A DNA stretch of 64,000 nt from Cellulomonas gilvus ATCC 13127 (GTDB lineage Bacteria > Actinomycetota > Actinomycetes > Actinomycetales > Cellulomonadaceae): the NCBI RefSeq assembly GCF_000218545.1, contig NC_015671.1, positions 248,001-312,000 on the forward strand, in the 5' to 3' direction. Shown here piece by piece: positions 53,667 through 62,887 of this stretch (the stretch's first letter is position 1; each line of letters begins with the position of its first letter). The position numbers and the translations under genes were made by a program. The notes beneath the pieces are model-generated. The model worked only from the letters and a program-made list of their open reading frames with translations. It did no database searches and was not told where the DNA came from.

Positions 53667-54014
53667 ATGGCGCACCTCAGCGACCGGCAGAAAGCCGAGC
53701 TTGTGCGCCAACACCTCGACGGTGTGCCCTGGACACGGATCGCGGAGCACTCCGGCGTCACGGTGCGAACCTTGCAGCGATGGGCTGCTCGCGTCGAGGC
53801 GGGGCAGCTCGCGAGACCGCCTCGCCGAGATAAAGGCGCCTCGCGTACCCCCGCAGAACTGGTCACAGCGATCGAAGCGCTGGCCGTTCGCCGGCCGACT
53901 CCCACCATCGCGTACATTCATCGGCGCGTCGGCGATGTCGCACGCGATCGCGGTTTACCAGCTCCCGGGTACACGACCGTTCGCCACATCGTGCACGCTC
54001 TCGAGGGCCTGGAC
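53667..54014 (+). pseudogene. tniA: tniA 5' fragment fused in frame to the reductase remnant
   Basis: About 116 codons with HTH motifs (GVPWTRIAEHSGVTVRTLQRW) and the segment PAELVTAIEALAVRRPTPTI, then AYIHRRVG and GYTTVRHIVHALEG, aligning with the N-terminal third of the left TniA (PAELVTLIEGLGLTRPRPPI, SYGVVRSIITALDPG). The DDE core is gone. The frame runs on without a stop into aldo/keto reductase sequence, giving one 212-codon chimeric ORF to 54305. Confidence 0.82.
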
Positions 54015-54305
54015 CTGTGGGCGTACTCACCGCTGCTCACGGGCGCCTACGTGCGCGCCGACCGGCCGCTCTCCGCGGGCTACGACCACCCGGGCACCAC
54101 GCGCCGGCTGCAGGCGCTCGCGGCGGTGGCCGACGAGCTCGGCGTCACGCGCAACCAGGTGGTGCTCGCCTGGCTGCTGGGTCACACGCCCGCGGTGCAC
54201 CCGATCCTGGGGGTGAGCTCGGTGGCGCAGCTGTCCGAGGCGATGGCGGCCCGCGACCTGGTCCTGGACGCGTCGACGCGCGCGCGGCTCGACGACGTCC
54301 GGTGA
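54015..54305 (+). pseudogene. 3' part of an aldo/keto reductase gene
   Basis: About 96 codons: LWAYSPLLTGAYVRADRPL, then QALAAVADELGVTRNQVVLA with WLLGHTPAVHPILGVSS and a C-terminal helix. These are the last barrel strands and NADPH-contacting region of aldo/keto reductases. The N-terminal 19 codons lie at 14726-14782. The stop is 13 bases before the MerR-family gene, as expected for a regulator-enzyme pair. Confidence 0.85.
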
Positions 54306-54318
54306 GGCGCTGCCTAGC

Positions 54319-54684
54319 ATGACGGGCATGACGGGGATCGCACCGGGGGAGATCGCCGAGCGCACCGGGCTGAGCCTCGACGCGCTGCGCTACTACGAGC
54401 GCGAGGGCCTCGTGGGTCCGATCGCGCGTTCGGCGGGCGGGCAGCGCCGGTACACCGACGACGACGTCGCCTGGATCGGCATCGTGACGTGCCTGCGCGA
54501 TGCCGGGCTGGGCATCGCGGACCTGCGGCGATTCACCGAGCTGCTGCGGCCGGAGGCGGGCGAGACCGACCGCGTCGCGTTCCTGCGCCGGCGCCGCGAC
54601 GAGCTCGAGGAGCGGGCGCAGCGCATCCGGTCCGCGCTCCACGTGCTCGACGAGAAGATCGCCTGGTACTCGGACCACCCCTGA
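54319..54684 (+). CDS. MerR-family regulator, probable activator of the split reductase gene
   Basis: 121 residues (ATG 54328 gives 118). HTH with GEIAERTGLSLDALRYYEREGLV, then QRRYTDDDVAWIGIVTCLRDAGLGIADLRRF and a long dimerisation helix. No metal-ligand Cys cluster at the C-terminus, so an organic or stress signal is more likely. Its expected operator is the palindrome in the promoter at 14688-14718, now about 39.6 kb away. Confidence 0.85.
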   Translation: MTGMTGIAPGEIAERTGLSLDALRYYEREGLVGPIARSAGGQRRYTDDDVAWIGIVTCLRDAGLGIADLRRFTELLRPEAGETDRVAFLRRRRDELEERAQRIRSALHVLDEKIAWYSDHP

Positions 54685-54722
54685 GCACGCTCGAGGGTCC
54701 GGCGGAGAACTACCCTGGGCCC

Positions 54723-55109
54723 GTGCCCAAGAAGCCCCAGGAGATGAAGCCGTCCACCGCGGCGGCCAAGCTCGACGTGTACCTGCCCGCGACGCCCGAG
54801 GAGTTCCGGGCGGGGATGGTGACGCGTGACGAGCTCGCCGCGCTCCAGGCCGACCCGCCCGCGTGGCTCACGGACCTGCGGCGCAACGGCCCGCACCCGC
54901 GCAACGTGGTCGCGGCCCGCCTGCGCGTCTCCACGTCGGGCCTGGCCCGTGCGGGCGTCACCGAGGCGCTCACGACCGAGGAGATCAACGCGCTGATCGC
55001 CGAGCCGCCGGAGTGGCTCGAGCGGGAGCGGCAGACGTTCGAGGAGGTGCGCCGCGAGGAGCGTCGCATCGCCGCCCGCGACGCCGACCGCCGCGCCACC
55101 CAGCCCTGA
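54723..55109 (+). CDS. DUF5997 family protein
   Basis: 128 residues from GTG 54723. All-helical small protein with LDVYLPATPEEFRAGMVTRD, WLTDLRRNGPHPRNVVA and SGLARAGVTEALTTEEI; conserved in actinobacteria with unknown function. Commonly found beside the LysR-type effector-domain gene that here lies convergent to it (24-bp gap). Confidence 0.72.
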   Translation: MPKKPQEMKPSTAAAKLDVYLPATPEEFRAGMVTRDELAALQADPPAWLTDLRRNGPHPRNVVAARLRVSTSGLARAGVTEALTTEEINALIAEPPEWLERERQTFEEVRREERRIAARDADRRATQP

Positions 55110-55133
55110 CCCCCCTCTGCGGCTTGTGGGTGG

Positions 55134-55895
55134 TCAGCGGCGTTTGCCGCGGGGGGCCTGGCGGGCCTTGGGGGTGCGCGCGCCCGAGCGGCCCGGGACC
55201 TGTTTGGCCTTGCCGGAGCCGGTCTTGGGGGTGCGCGCGGCGCCGCCCTTGACCGCGGGCGTGCGGGGCTCGGCCGGTGCGCCACGGCCGCGGGACGAGG
55301 CGGCCGTACGGCCGCGAACGATGCCGATGAGCTCCTCGGTGAGGTCGTCGTAGCGGTCCGTCACCCACGCGAGCCCCACCTGCGAACCGGGGGCGTCGGT
55401 CACCGGGCGCGTCACCAGGCGCCGCCGCTGGTGCAGACGCCCCACGGAGTGCGGCACCACCAGCACCGCGTGGCCGGCGGCGACCAGGTCCACCGCGTCG
55501 CCCGTCGTCGCGACGTCGCCCGCGAACCGCTCGCCGGGCGCGTCGGCCCAGCCGAGCACGTCGTCGGCGGGGACCACGAGCGTCTCGTCGGCCAGGTCCG
55601 CGGCGGTGATCTCGTCGGCCGCGGTGAACAGGTGGTCCTTGGGGACGACGACGACCGTGGCCTCGGTGTAGAGCGGGATGACGTCCAGCCCGTCGCGGTC
55701 CACGGGCAGGCGCAGCAGGCTCGCGTCGATCGTCCCGGCGTGCAGCGCCGCGACGGCGTCCGCTGCGGCCACGGGGACGAGCGTGAGCGGCGTGTCCCGC
55801 AGGCGCTCCTCCCAGACCCGGACCCACCGGCTGGGGTTGACGCCCGGGACCATGCCCAGCCGGAACGTGCGGACGGTGGGGCTGTCGGGGGTCAT
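55134..55895 (-). CDS. LysR-type substrate-binding domain protein lacking an HTH
   Basis: 253 residues from ATG 55895. It has only the periplasmic-binding-like effector domain of LysR regulators (FRLGMVPGVNPSRWVRVWEE, VVVVPKDHLFTAA, GHAVLVVPHSVGRL). A basic Ala/Pro/Lys tail of about 50 residues follows. With no winged helix it may act as a ligand-binding partner or bind nucleic acid through the tail. Overlaps the trmB stop by 4 bases. Confidence 0.75.
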   Translation of the reverse strand: MTPDSPTVRTFRLGMVPGVNPSRWVRVWEERLRDTPLTLVPVAAADAVAALHAGTIDASLLRLPVDRDGLDVIPLYTEATVVVVPKDHLFTAADEITAADLADETLVVPADDVLGWADAPGERFAGDVATTGDAVDLVAAGHAVLVVPHSVGRLHQRRRLVTRPVTDAPGSQVGLAWVTDRYDDLTEELIGIVRGRTAASSRGRGAPAEPRTPAVKGGAARTPKTGSGKAKQVPGRSGARTPKARQAPRGKRR

Positions 55896-56626
55896 GCGCG
55901 CCTCCGGGCGACGACGTCGTAGGAGCGGCGGCCCTCGGCCAGCGCGCGGGACTCGAACTTGGTGACGGGCCGGTGCGCGGGACGATCGCCCAGCCCGTCG
56001 CTGACCAGGCCGGGGTCGTCGGCCAGCACCTGCGCCATCTGGTGCGCGTACGGCTCCCAGTCGGTGGCCACGTGCAGCGTGCCGCCGGGCCGCAGCCGCG
56101 AGCGCAGCAGCGCGACGTGCTCGGGCTGCACCAGGCGACGCTTGTGGTGGCGGGCCTTGGGCCACGGGTCGGGGAAGAACGCGTGCACGGCGTCCAGCGC
56201 GCCGGGGGCCAGCGCGTGACGCACCAGCTCCAGGGCGTCGCCGTGCGCCACGCGCACGTTGCTCAGGCCCGCCCGCTCGACCAGGAGCAGCAGCTGCGCC
56301 AGGCCCGGCAGGTGCACCTCGACCGCCAGGTAGTCGCGGCCCGGGTCCGCGGCGGCCATGGCGACGGTCGTGTCCCCCATGCCCGGGCCGATCTCGAGCA
56401 CCAGCGGCGCGTGGCGTCCGAACAGCGTGCCGGCGTCCAGGTGGCCGTCGTCGGTGCGTGGGAAGGGCGCGGCCTCGTCGTGCACCGAGAAGCCCCAGCG
56501 GGGGAACAGGCGCGCGAGCGCGTCCTCGCGGTCACGCCCCAGCGCGGCGCGGCGCGGGTGGAACGTGCGCAGCGGCTCGTGCGGACGCGACGCGACGTGC
56601 TGGAACGCGTCCGACGGCAGGCTCAC
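55892..56626 (-). CDS. trmB: tRNA (guanine(46)-N7)-methyltransferase
   Basis: 244 residues. SAM site LVLEIGPGMGDTTVAMA, the TrmB motif FFPDPWPKARHHKRRLV and the C-terminal TKFESRALAEGR. Makes m7G46 in the tRNA variable loop. Normal length for the family. Confidence 0.93.
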   Translation of the reverse strand: MSLPSDAFQHVASRPHEPLRTFHPRRAALGRDREDALARLFPRWGFSVHDEAAPFPRTDDGHLDAGTLFGRHAPLVLEIGPGMGDTTVAMAAADPGRDYLAVEVHLPGLAQLLLLVERAGLSNVRVAHGDALELVRHALAPGALDAVHAFFPDPWPKARHHKRRLVQPEHVALLRSRLRPGGTLHVATDWEPYAHQMAQVLADDPGLVSDGLGDRPAHRPVTKFESRALAEGRRSYDVVARRRA

Positions 56627-56711
56627 CGCCCCAGGGTACGGACCCGGGCCGGAGCGGGACTCGCGCGCGGCCCGGCCGGACCCGCGCGCGGCGGATCCGG
56701 CCGGACCGACG

Positions 56712-58244
56712 TCAGGGGACCTGGCAGGCGGTGGCGATGCCGCCGGGCACCGGACCCGAGCCGATGAACCCCACCTCGGTCGAGCCGCCCGCGGGCAGCC
56801 GGCCGTTCCAGGCCTGGGGTCGGACGGTGATCGCGGTGCCCTGCGCGGTCACGTCACCCGACCACGACTGCACGACGGCGCCACCCGCGGGGAGCGTGAA
56901 CGTCACACGCCAGCTCTCGATCGCCCGCTCCGGGGACGTGATGCGCACGGCGGCCTGGTAGCCGCCGGGCCAGCTGCCGAGCACGCTCAGGGTCGCGACG
57001 CAGCCCTGCGCGGAGGACGTGGGCGGCGCGGTGGGCGTCGGCGAGGTGGTGGGGGTGGGGGTGGGCGTGGGAGTCGGTGTCGCAGTGGGGGTCGGGGTCC
57101 CGGTCGGGCTCGGCGTCGGGGTGGGGCCGCCGTCGGGAAGCAGCGGGTCCAGCAGCGCGGTCAGCCGCTGGGCCAGCACGCGGTGGTCGGCCAGCGACGG
57201 GTGCCAGTGGCAGCCCTGGAAGTCCAGCGGCGCCGAGCTGTAGTCCCACAGCAGCACGCGCTCGTCACCCGCGGCCTGCTGCCGTGCGACCACCTGCTGC
57301 GCGAGCACGGGGAAGTCGGCGCCGCCGTAGGACGTGGTGCTGACCACCAGGTACGTCTGCGACCCGTACCGCGCGCGCAGCGTGTCCAGGTACTGCGTGT
57401 ACGCGTCCACCCACGCGGTGCGCAGCGAGGCCGTGGTCCACTGCTCGCCGCCGCCCACGGGCGTCGAGAAGTCGTTGATGCCCAGCCCGATCACCACGGC
57501 GTCCGGCGTCCAGCCCGCGGGGCGCTGCCACACGTCCCCCGCGACCGCCAGGAGCGCGCGGTCCGCGTACGTGCGGTAGCTGGTGCCCGGCTCCCCGCCC
57601 GCGTAGTTGCGCACCATCCCGCGCCCGGAGAACGCGTTGACCTGGTAGTCCGCCCCGAGCGCGCGGGCCGCGAGCGCGCCGAACGAGAGGTCGGCGTTGG
57701 TGGTCCGGTTGACCTGGTCGCCCGTGCACTCGCGGCTGGTCGACTCGTTGCCGTAGCCCGCGGTGAACGAGTCCCCGACGAGCTCGAGCTGCAGGTCCCG
57801 CGCCGGCGGCGCCGCCAGGATCCGGCCGCCGGGCACCGCGACGAACCCGCCGAACGTGCTGGTGGCCCACGGGCTCTCGTTCCGCTTGACCACGCGCACG
57901 GTGTGCGTACCGGCGGCGAGCCCGTCGACCCGGTGCGTCGTGGTGCCGGGCGTGACGAGCGTGGTGACCCGCCGTCCGTCGATCGCGACGTCGTAGTCGC
58001 CCGCGGCGTCGTCCAGCACGATGCCGACCCCGGTGCCCTCGAACCGGCCCTCGAAGTAGACGCCCGGCCAGCTGAACCGCGCCGACCCGTCCGTGCCTGC
58101 CGCGATGCGTCCCGCGGTGTGGGCCGTGGGTACGGCGCCCGGGTCGCTCGCCGCGTGTGCGGCCACGCCCGTGGCTGCCGCGAGCGTCACCGCCGCCACC
58201 AGGGCCGTCAGCCTCGTCGTCCGCCGTCCGTTCCGCACACGCAC
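56712..58244 (-). CDS. Secreted CE2-like SGNH esterase with family-2 carbohydrate-binding module
   Basis: 510 residues. Signal peptide ending near AAHAAS. An N-terminal jelly-roll (RFSWPGVYFEGRFEGTGV to about 130) is followed by an SGNH hydrolase domain: GDSFTAGYG (Ser nucleophile), VIGLGINDF, and HWHPSLADHRVLAQRL with the catalytic Asp/His type residues. A Pro-Thr linker of about 45 residues leads to a CBM2 (about 405-510) with CVATLSVLGSWPGGYQA, conserved Trp and a terminal Cys. Layout fits an acetyl-xylan or acetyl-glucan esterase bound to cellulose. Confidence 0.88.
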   Translation of the reverse strand: MRVRNGRRTTRLTALVAAVTLAAATGVAAHAASDPGAVPTAHTAGRIAAGTDGSARFSWPGVYFEGRFEGTGVGIVLDDAAGDYDVAIDGRRVTTLVTPGTTTHRVDGLAAGTHTVRVVKRNESPWATSTFGGFVAVPGGRILAAPPARDLQLELVGDSFTAGYGNESTSRECTGDQVNRTTNADLSFGALAARALGADYQVNAFSGRGMVRNYAGGEPGTSYRTYADRALLAVAGDVWQRPAGWTPDAVVIGLGINDFSTPVGGGEQWTTASLRTAWVDAYTQYLDTLRARYGSQTYLVVSTTSYGGADFPVLAQQVVARQQAAGDERVLLWDYSSAPLDFQGCHWHPSLADHRVLAQRLTALLDPLLPDGGPTPTPSPTGTPTPTATPTPTPTPTPTTSPTPTAPPTSSAQGCVATLSVLGSWPGGYQAAVRITSPERAIESWRVTFTLPAGGAVVQSWSGDVTAQGTAITVRPQAWNGRLPAGGSTEVGFIGSGPVPGGIATACQVP

Positions 58245-58368
58245 TCCCGTCCGCGGCCGGTCGGGCCGCCCGCTGCCGTGCCCGGGGCGCGGGGTGCGCG
58301 CGGGCGTGCGTCCTGGTTACCCGTCCGGCGCGCCGCGTGCCCAGGCGTGAAGCGTTTCACGCCCGGCA

Positions 58369-59322
58369 TCAGGCCGGGACGCGGGCCTCGAGGAACCCGA
58401 CCACCTGGCGCAGGTACTCATCGCGCGCCGGCAGGGGAGACAGCGCCAGGTCGTGCGCGCCGCCGGGGACGACGACGAGCCGCACGTCGGGGCCCAGCAG
58501 GGGGGCCCGCGCGGCCATGTGCGCGACGTCAAGCACCGAGTCGGTGGTGAGCAGCGCGTCGTGCTCGCGGTCGTCGGGACCCGACGCGTCGGACGTCAGA
58601 ACCAGCACGGGCGCCTCGATGTGCAGCCCGCGCGCGACGCGGGCCTGGCTGCGGCGCACGGTCCGCACGAACGACGCGCGCGCGGGGAAGCCCTCGTGCG
58701 GCTTCCACGCCAGGTCGTAGTCCCACTCGCCGCCCGTGCCCGCGTGCAGCGCGCGTCCGTAGTGCGGGGCGACCCGCCCGACGACGAGATCGGGTGCCAG
58801 CCGGCCCAGCGGGTTCAGCGCCCAGGTGAGCAGGTGCCGCTCGAACCAGCTGCCGCGCAGGTCCAGCCACGGCGAGTTGAGCACGAGCGCGTCGATCCGG
58901 CCCGGCCGCGCATCGGCCCACAGCGCCGCGACCAGGCCGCCCGTGGAGTGCCCGAGCAGCGCCACGCGGTCGTGGTCCTGCCGCAGCAGCGCGACGGCCG
59001 CGTCGATCTCCTCGGTGTAGACCGCGAGCTCGCGCGTGTGGTTGGGCGGCCGGCCCTCGCGCATGGAACGCCCGTAGTCGCGCAGGTCCAGGCCCACCAG
59101 GTCCCAGCCGGCCGCGTCGAGCGCGTCGGCGACGTGCGGGTGGAAGAAGTAGTCCACGAACCCGTGCACGTACAGGACCGCGCGGCGGTGCCGGGACGGA
59201 CGTGCGACGAGCGTCGCGACCGGGTCCACGCCCGAGCGTGCCGCCTCGTCGTCCGGGCGGAGCCGCAGCGTGCGCGCCTGCCAGGGCGCCCCGAGCACGT
59301 CGACGGTGGTCTGGTCAGCCAT
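58369..59322 (-). CDS. Alpha/beta hydrolase (monoacylglycerol-lipase-like)
   Basis: 317 residues. Oxyanion region YVHGFVDYFF, GLDLRDYGRS, nucleophile elbow GHSTGG, Asp in VLVLTSDASG and catalytic His in PGGAHDLALS. Cytosolic, no signal peptide. Serine-aquaporin/lysophospholipase-type hydrolase family; substrate unknown. Confidence 0.85.
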   Translation of the reverse strand: MADQTTVDVLGAPWQARTLRLRPDDEAARSGVDPVATLVARPSRHRRAVLYVHGFVDYFFHPHVADALDAAGWDLVGLDLRDYGRSMREGRPPNHTRELAVYTEEIDAAVALLRQDHDRVALLGHSTGGLVAALWADARPGRIDALVLNSPWLDLRGSWFERHLLTWALNPLGRLAPDLVVGRVAPHYGRALHAGTGGEWDYDLAWKPHEGFPARASFVRTVRRSQARVARGLHIEAPVLVLTSDASGPDDREHDALLTTDSVLDVAHMAARAPLLGPDVRLVVVPGGAHDLALSPLPARDEYLRQVVGFLEARVPA

Positions 59323-59376
59323 CCCCGCATCGTCGCACCGCCCGGCCCCCTGCGGGGCGGTACGACGACGCGGGTC

Positions 59377-60021
59377 TCAGGCGACCGGCGCGAGCGCCGG
59401 CCGGGCCGCGATGGCGCCCTGCCCCGCGACGTCCTGCGCGAGCGACGTGATCCGCGCGCCGTGCTCGTCCACCTCGACCGTGGTGACTGACGCGTTCGGC
59501 AGCGGCACCAGCCCGATGGGCTCAAGCGTGGCCAGGTAGGCGCCCAGCGCCAGGCCGTGCCCGACCACGAGCACGTGCTCGTCGGTGCCCAGGTGACGCT
59601 CGACCAGGCGCGCGAACGCGGCCTGCGTGCGCGCCATGAAGTCCGCGGAGTGCTCACCGCCCGGCAGCCCCGGGTGCGTGCCCGCGAGGACCTCGGTCAC
59701 CAGCGTCGACCAGTCGACCACGGCGTCCAGGGCCGTCTCCGGGCGGCGCTCGTACCAGCCGAAGTGGTACTCGCGCAGGTCCCGGTCGGTGCGCAGGCGC
59801 AGGTCCTCGTGGTGACGCAGGATCTCCACGGCCGTGGTGACCGCGCGGCCCGAGGGTGAGGACCATGCGGCCGTGAACGGCGTGGCGGCCAGGTGCTGCG
59901 CCGTGATGCGCACGCCCTCGCGGCCCGTGCGCGTGAGCGGGGAGTCGGAGTGGCCCTGCAGGATCCGGCGTGCGTTGAAGTGGGTGCGCCCGTGCCGGAC
60001 GAGCGTCAGCGTGAGGGTCAT
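59377..60021 (-). CDS. Histidine phosphatase (phosphoglycerate-mutase-like)
   Basis: 214 residues from ATG 60021. Phospho-acceptor RHG in TLVRHGRTHFNA, SPSGRAVTTA with the second Arg, Glu in LREYHFGWYE, and the second His in VVGHGLALG. Broad acid-phosphatase or phosphomutase role; substrate not assignable. Confidence 0.87.
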   Translation of the reverse strand: MTLTLTLVRHGRTHFNARRILQGHSDSPLTRTGREGVRITAQHLAATPFTAAWSSPSGRAVTTAVEILRHHEDLRLRTDRDLREYHFGWYERRPETALDAVVDWSTLVTEVLAGTHPGLPGGEHSADFMARTQAAFARLVERHLGTDEHVLVVGHGLALGAYLATLEPIGLVPLPNASVTTVEVDEHGARITSLAQDVAGQGAIAARPALAPVA

Positions 60022-60144
60022 CGGTGCCCTTTCGTCGTCGTTGGTCGTCTCGGACGCTAGGGGCGTGCGATGACGCGACGACGACGAGCGTGCGGCGCCG
60101 CGGTGACGTGTGGGTGCACGCGCCGGTTCGTGGTGACGTGCAGA

Positions 60145-60165
60145 GTTGAGCGGAATAGGCTCAAC
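60145..60165 (+). promoter_or_regulatory. HAIR-like HspR operator upstream of clpB
   Basis: GTTGAGC-N7-GCTCAAC is a perfect dyad with the arm sequence and 7-base spacing of HspR-associated inverted repeats (consensus CTTGAGT-N7-ACTCAAG). A further GTTGAGT half-site follows at 60174-60180. Suggests HspR repression of clpB. Confidence 0.78.
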
Positions 60166-60238
60166 CTTGCAGCGTTGAGTCGAGCAGGGGTGCCACGATG
60201 ACGCGGATGGCACCCGCCCGTCTGGTCTAGGAGGTCTC

Positions 60239-62830
60239 GTGGACGCGAAGTTCACCACCCGCTCGCAGGAGGCGCTGGGCAGCGCGTTCCAGTCCGCGAG
60301 CGCCGCCGGCAACCCGCAGCTGGAGCCCGCGCACATCCTCGACGCACTGCTGCAGCAGCAGGGCGGCGTCGCCAACGGGCTCCTCGACGCGGTCGGCGCG
60401 GACCGCGCGAGCCTGGGCCGTGCGGTGCGGGGCATCCTGGTCAACCTCCCGTCGTCGTCGGGCGCCACGGTCTCCCAGCCGCCCGCCTCACGCGCGACGA
60501 CGGCGGCGCTGCTGGCCGCCAACGACGAGGCGCGCACGCTGGGCGACGACTACGTGTCCACCGAGCACCTGCTGATCGGCCTCGCGGCCGGGCAGTCGGG
60601 CGTCGCGGACGCGCTGCGCGGTGCGGGTGCCTCGCGCGACGCGCTCCTGGCGGCGCTGCCGGACGTCCGCGGCACCGGCCGTGTGACCACGGCCAACCCC
60701 GAGGGCACGTACAAGGCCCTCGAGCAGTACGGGCTGGACCTCACGCAGCGCGCCGCGGACGGCAAGCTGGACCCGGTGATCGGCCGCGACGCGGAGATCC
60801 GGCGTGTGGTGCAGGTGCTCTCGCGCCGCACCAAGAACAACCCCGTGCTGATCGGCGAGCCCGGCGTGGGCAAGACCGCCGTGGTCGAGGGCCTCGCGCA
60901 GCGTATCGTCGCGGGCGACGTGCCGGAGTCCCTGCGCGGCAAGAAGCTCGTCTCGCTGGACCTCGCCTCGATGGTCGCGGGCGCCAAGTACCGCGGCGAG
61001 TTCGAGGAGCGCCTCAAGGCCGTGCTGGCCGAGATCACCGCGTCCGACGGGCAGGTGGTCACGTTCATCGACGAGCTGCACACCGTCGTCGGCGCGGGGG
61101 CGGGCGGCGAGGGCGCGATGGATGCGGGCAACATGCTCAAGCCCATGCTCGCGCGCGGCGAGCTGCGCCTGGTGGGCGCCACCACGCTCGACGAGTACCG
61201 CGAGAACATCGAGAAGGACCCGGCGCTCGAGCGGCGGTTCCAGCAGGTGTTCGTCGGCGAGCCGTCGGTCGAGGACACCGTGGCGATCCTGCGCGGGCTC
61301 AAGGAGCGGTACGAGGCGCACCACAAGGTCACCATCTCGGACGCGGCGCTCGTCGCGGCGGCGGCGCTGTCCGACCGGTACATCACGGGCCGCCAGCTGC
61401 CGGACAAGGCGATCGACCTGGTCGACGAGGCCGCGTCCCGGCTGCGCATGGAGCTCGACTCCTCGCCCATCGAGATCGACGAGCTGCAGCGCGCGGTCAC
61501 GCGCCTCGAGATGGAGGAGGTCGTGCTCGCGGAGTCCGACGACCCCGGCTCGCGCGAGCGCCTCGAGCGCCTGCGCCAGGACCTGGCGGACCGTCGTGAG
61601 GACCTGGCCGCGCTCAACGCCCGGTGGGAGAAGGAGAAGGCCGGCCACAACCTGGTGGGTGACCTCAAGGCACGCCTGGACACGCTGCGCTCGGACGCCG
61701 AGCGGCTGCAGCGCGAGGGCGACCTGGAGAAGGCCGCGCGGATCCTCTACGGAGAGATCCCCACGCTCCAGCAGCAGATCCAGCAGGCCGAGGCGTCGGA
61801 GGCCGCGGCCGACGACGTGGTCGAGGGCCCGCCGATGATCGCCGAGAAGGTGGGGCCCGACGAGATCGCCGAGGTGGTCTCGGCGTGGACCGGCATCCCC
61901 GCGGGCCGGATGCTCGAGGGCGAGACCGCGAAGCTGCTGCGCATGGAGGAGGTGCTGGGTGCGCGCCTGATCGGGCAGCACCGAGCGGTCGCCGCGGTCT
62001 CCGACGCGGTGCGCCGGGCGCGCGCGGGCATCTCCGACCCGGACCGTCCCACGGGCTCGTTCCTGTTCCTGGGTCCCACGGGCGTCGGCAAGACCGAGCT
62101 CGCCAAGGCGCTCGCGGACTTCCTGTTCGACGACGAGCGCGCGATGGTGCGCATCGACATGTCCGAGTACGCCGAGAAGCACTCGGTGGCCCGGCTCGTC
62201 GGCGCGCCCCCCGGGTACGTGGGGTACGAGGAGGGCGGGCAGCTGACCGAGGCCGTGCGGCGCCGTCCGTACTCGGTGGTGCTGCTCGACGAGGTGGAGA
62301 AGGCGCACCCCGAGGTGTTCGACGTCCTGCTGCAGGTGCTGGACGACGGTCGCCTGACCGACGGCCAAGGTCGGACGGTCGACCTGCGGAACGTCATCCT
62401 CATCCTCACGTCCAACCTGGGCTCGCAGTTCCTGGTGGACCCGCGGCTCTCGCAGGACGAGAAGCGCGACGCCGTGATGGCCGCGGTGCGCTCGGCGTTC
62501 AAGCCGGAGTTCCTCAACCGCCTGGACGACGTGGTGCTGTTCGACCCGCTGTCCATCGAGGAGATCGGGCACATCGTCGAGCTGCAGGTCGAGGCGCTCG
62601 GGCGCCGCCTGCAGGACCGCCGGCTCACGCTCGACGTGACGCCCGCGGCGCGCGAGTGGCTGGCCCTCGAGGGCTACGACCCCGCGTACGGTGCGCGACC
62701 GCTGCGCCGCCTGGTGCAGCGGCAGATCGGGGACAACCTGGCGCGCGCGCTCCTGGCGGGCGAGGTGCACGACGGTCAGACGGTGCACGTCGACCGCGGC
62801 GTCGACGGCCTGGTGGTCACCTCCACCTGA
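60239..62830 (+). CDS. clpB: ATP-dependent disaggregase ClpB
   Basis: 863 residues from GTG 60239 with AGGAGGT upstream. N-domain with two Clp repeats (1-145), NBD1 with [16 protein letters not shown], middle coiled coil (about 410-525), NBD2 with [17 protein letters not shown] and a C-terminal domain. Full length. Works with DnaK to dissolve aggregates. Regulated by HspR judging from the upstream HAIR-like dyad. Confidence 0.96.
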   Translation: MDAKFTTRSQEALGSAFQSASAAGNPQLEPAHILDALLQQQGGVANGLLDAVGADRASLGRAVRGILVNLPSSSGATVSQPPASRATTAALLAANDEARTLGDDYVSTEHLLIGLAAGQSGVADALRGAGASRDALLAALPDVRGTGRVTTANPEGTYKALEQYGLDLTQRAADGKLDPVIGRDAEIRRVVQVLSRRTKNNPVLIGEPGVGKTAVVEGLAQRIVAGDVPESLRGKKLVSLDLASMVAGAKYRGEFEERLKAVLAEITASDGQVVTFIDELHTVVGAGAGGEGAMDAGNMLKPMLARGELRLVGATTLDEYRENIEKDPALERRFQQVFVGEPSVEDTVAILRGLKERYEAHHKVTISDAALVAAAALSDRYITGRQLPDKAIDLVDEAASRLRMELDSSPIEIDELQRAVTRLEMEEVVLAESDDPGSRERLERLRQDLADRREDLAALNARWEKEKAGHNLVGDLKARLDTLRSDAERLQREGDLEKAARILYGEIPTLQQQIQQAEASEAAADDVVEGPPMIAEKVGPDEIAEVVSAWTGIPAGRMLEGETAKLLRMEEVLGARLIGQHRAVAAVSDAVRRARAGISDPDRPTGSFLFLGPTGVGKTELAKALADFLFDDERAMVRIDMSEYAEKHSVARLVGAPPGYVGYEEGGQLTEAVRRRPYSVVLLDEVEKAHPEVFDVLLQVLDDGRLTDGQGRTVDLRNVILILTSNLGSQFLVDPRLSQDEKRDAVMAAVRSAFKPEFLNRLDDVVLFDPLSIEEIGHIVELQVEALGRRLQDRRLTLDVTPAAREWLALEGYDPAYGARPLRRLVQRQIGDNLARALLAGEVHDGQTVHVDRGVDGLVVTST

Positions 62831-62887
62831 GCGGGTGCACCCGGGCTCGGCGGGCGGCGGCGCGGACCCGATGGCAGCATCGACGCG

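Larger units (their letters stand above)
14783..54014. mobile_element. Metal-resistance/redox genomic island of about 39.2 kb inserted in an aldo/keto reductase gene
   Basis: The left edge is the break in the reductase fragment; the right edge is the switch from a tniA fragment to reductase sequence. At the left, a Tn402/Tn5053-like module (tniB, tniA, resolvase) runs outward on the minus strand; at the right, a resolvase and truncated tniA run outward on the plus strand. Cargo is metal efflux, mercury, cytochrome c/thiol maturation and lipoprotein genes, plus three insertion sequences. The left edge starts TGTGG, as expected of TGT-ACA ended elements; the right edge has no ACA end, so it was formed by deletion. 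Exact ends are uncertain by some tens of bases. Confidence 0.75.

Noticed and set aside
14782..54020. CTGTGG at both island borders as a target-site duplication
   Set aside because: Removing one copy does not rebuild a reductase frame because about 200 codons are missing; chance or deletion microhomology is more likely.
57040..57115. GGTGTGGG/GTCGG-rich tandem DNA repeat as a possible CRISPR-like or satellite array
   Set aside because: It encodes the Pro-Thr linker between the esterase and CBM2; no spacers or regular repeat unit exist, and no CRISPR array was seen anywhere in the window.
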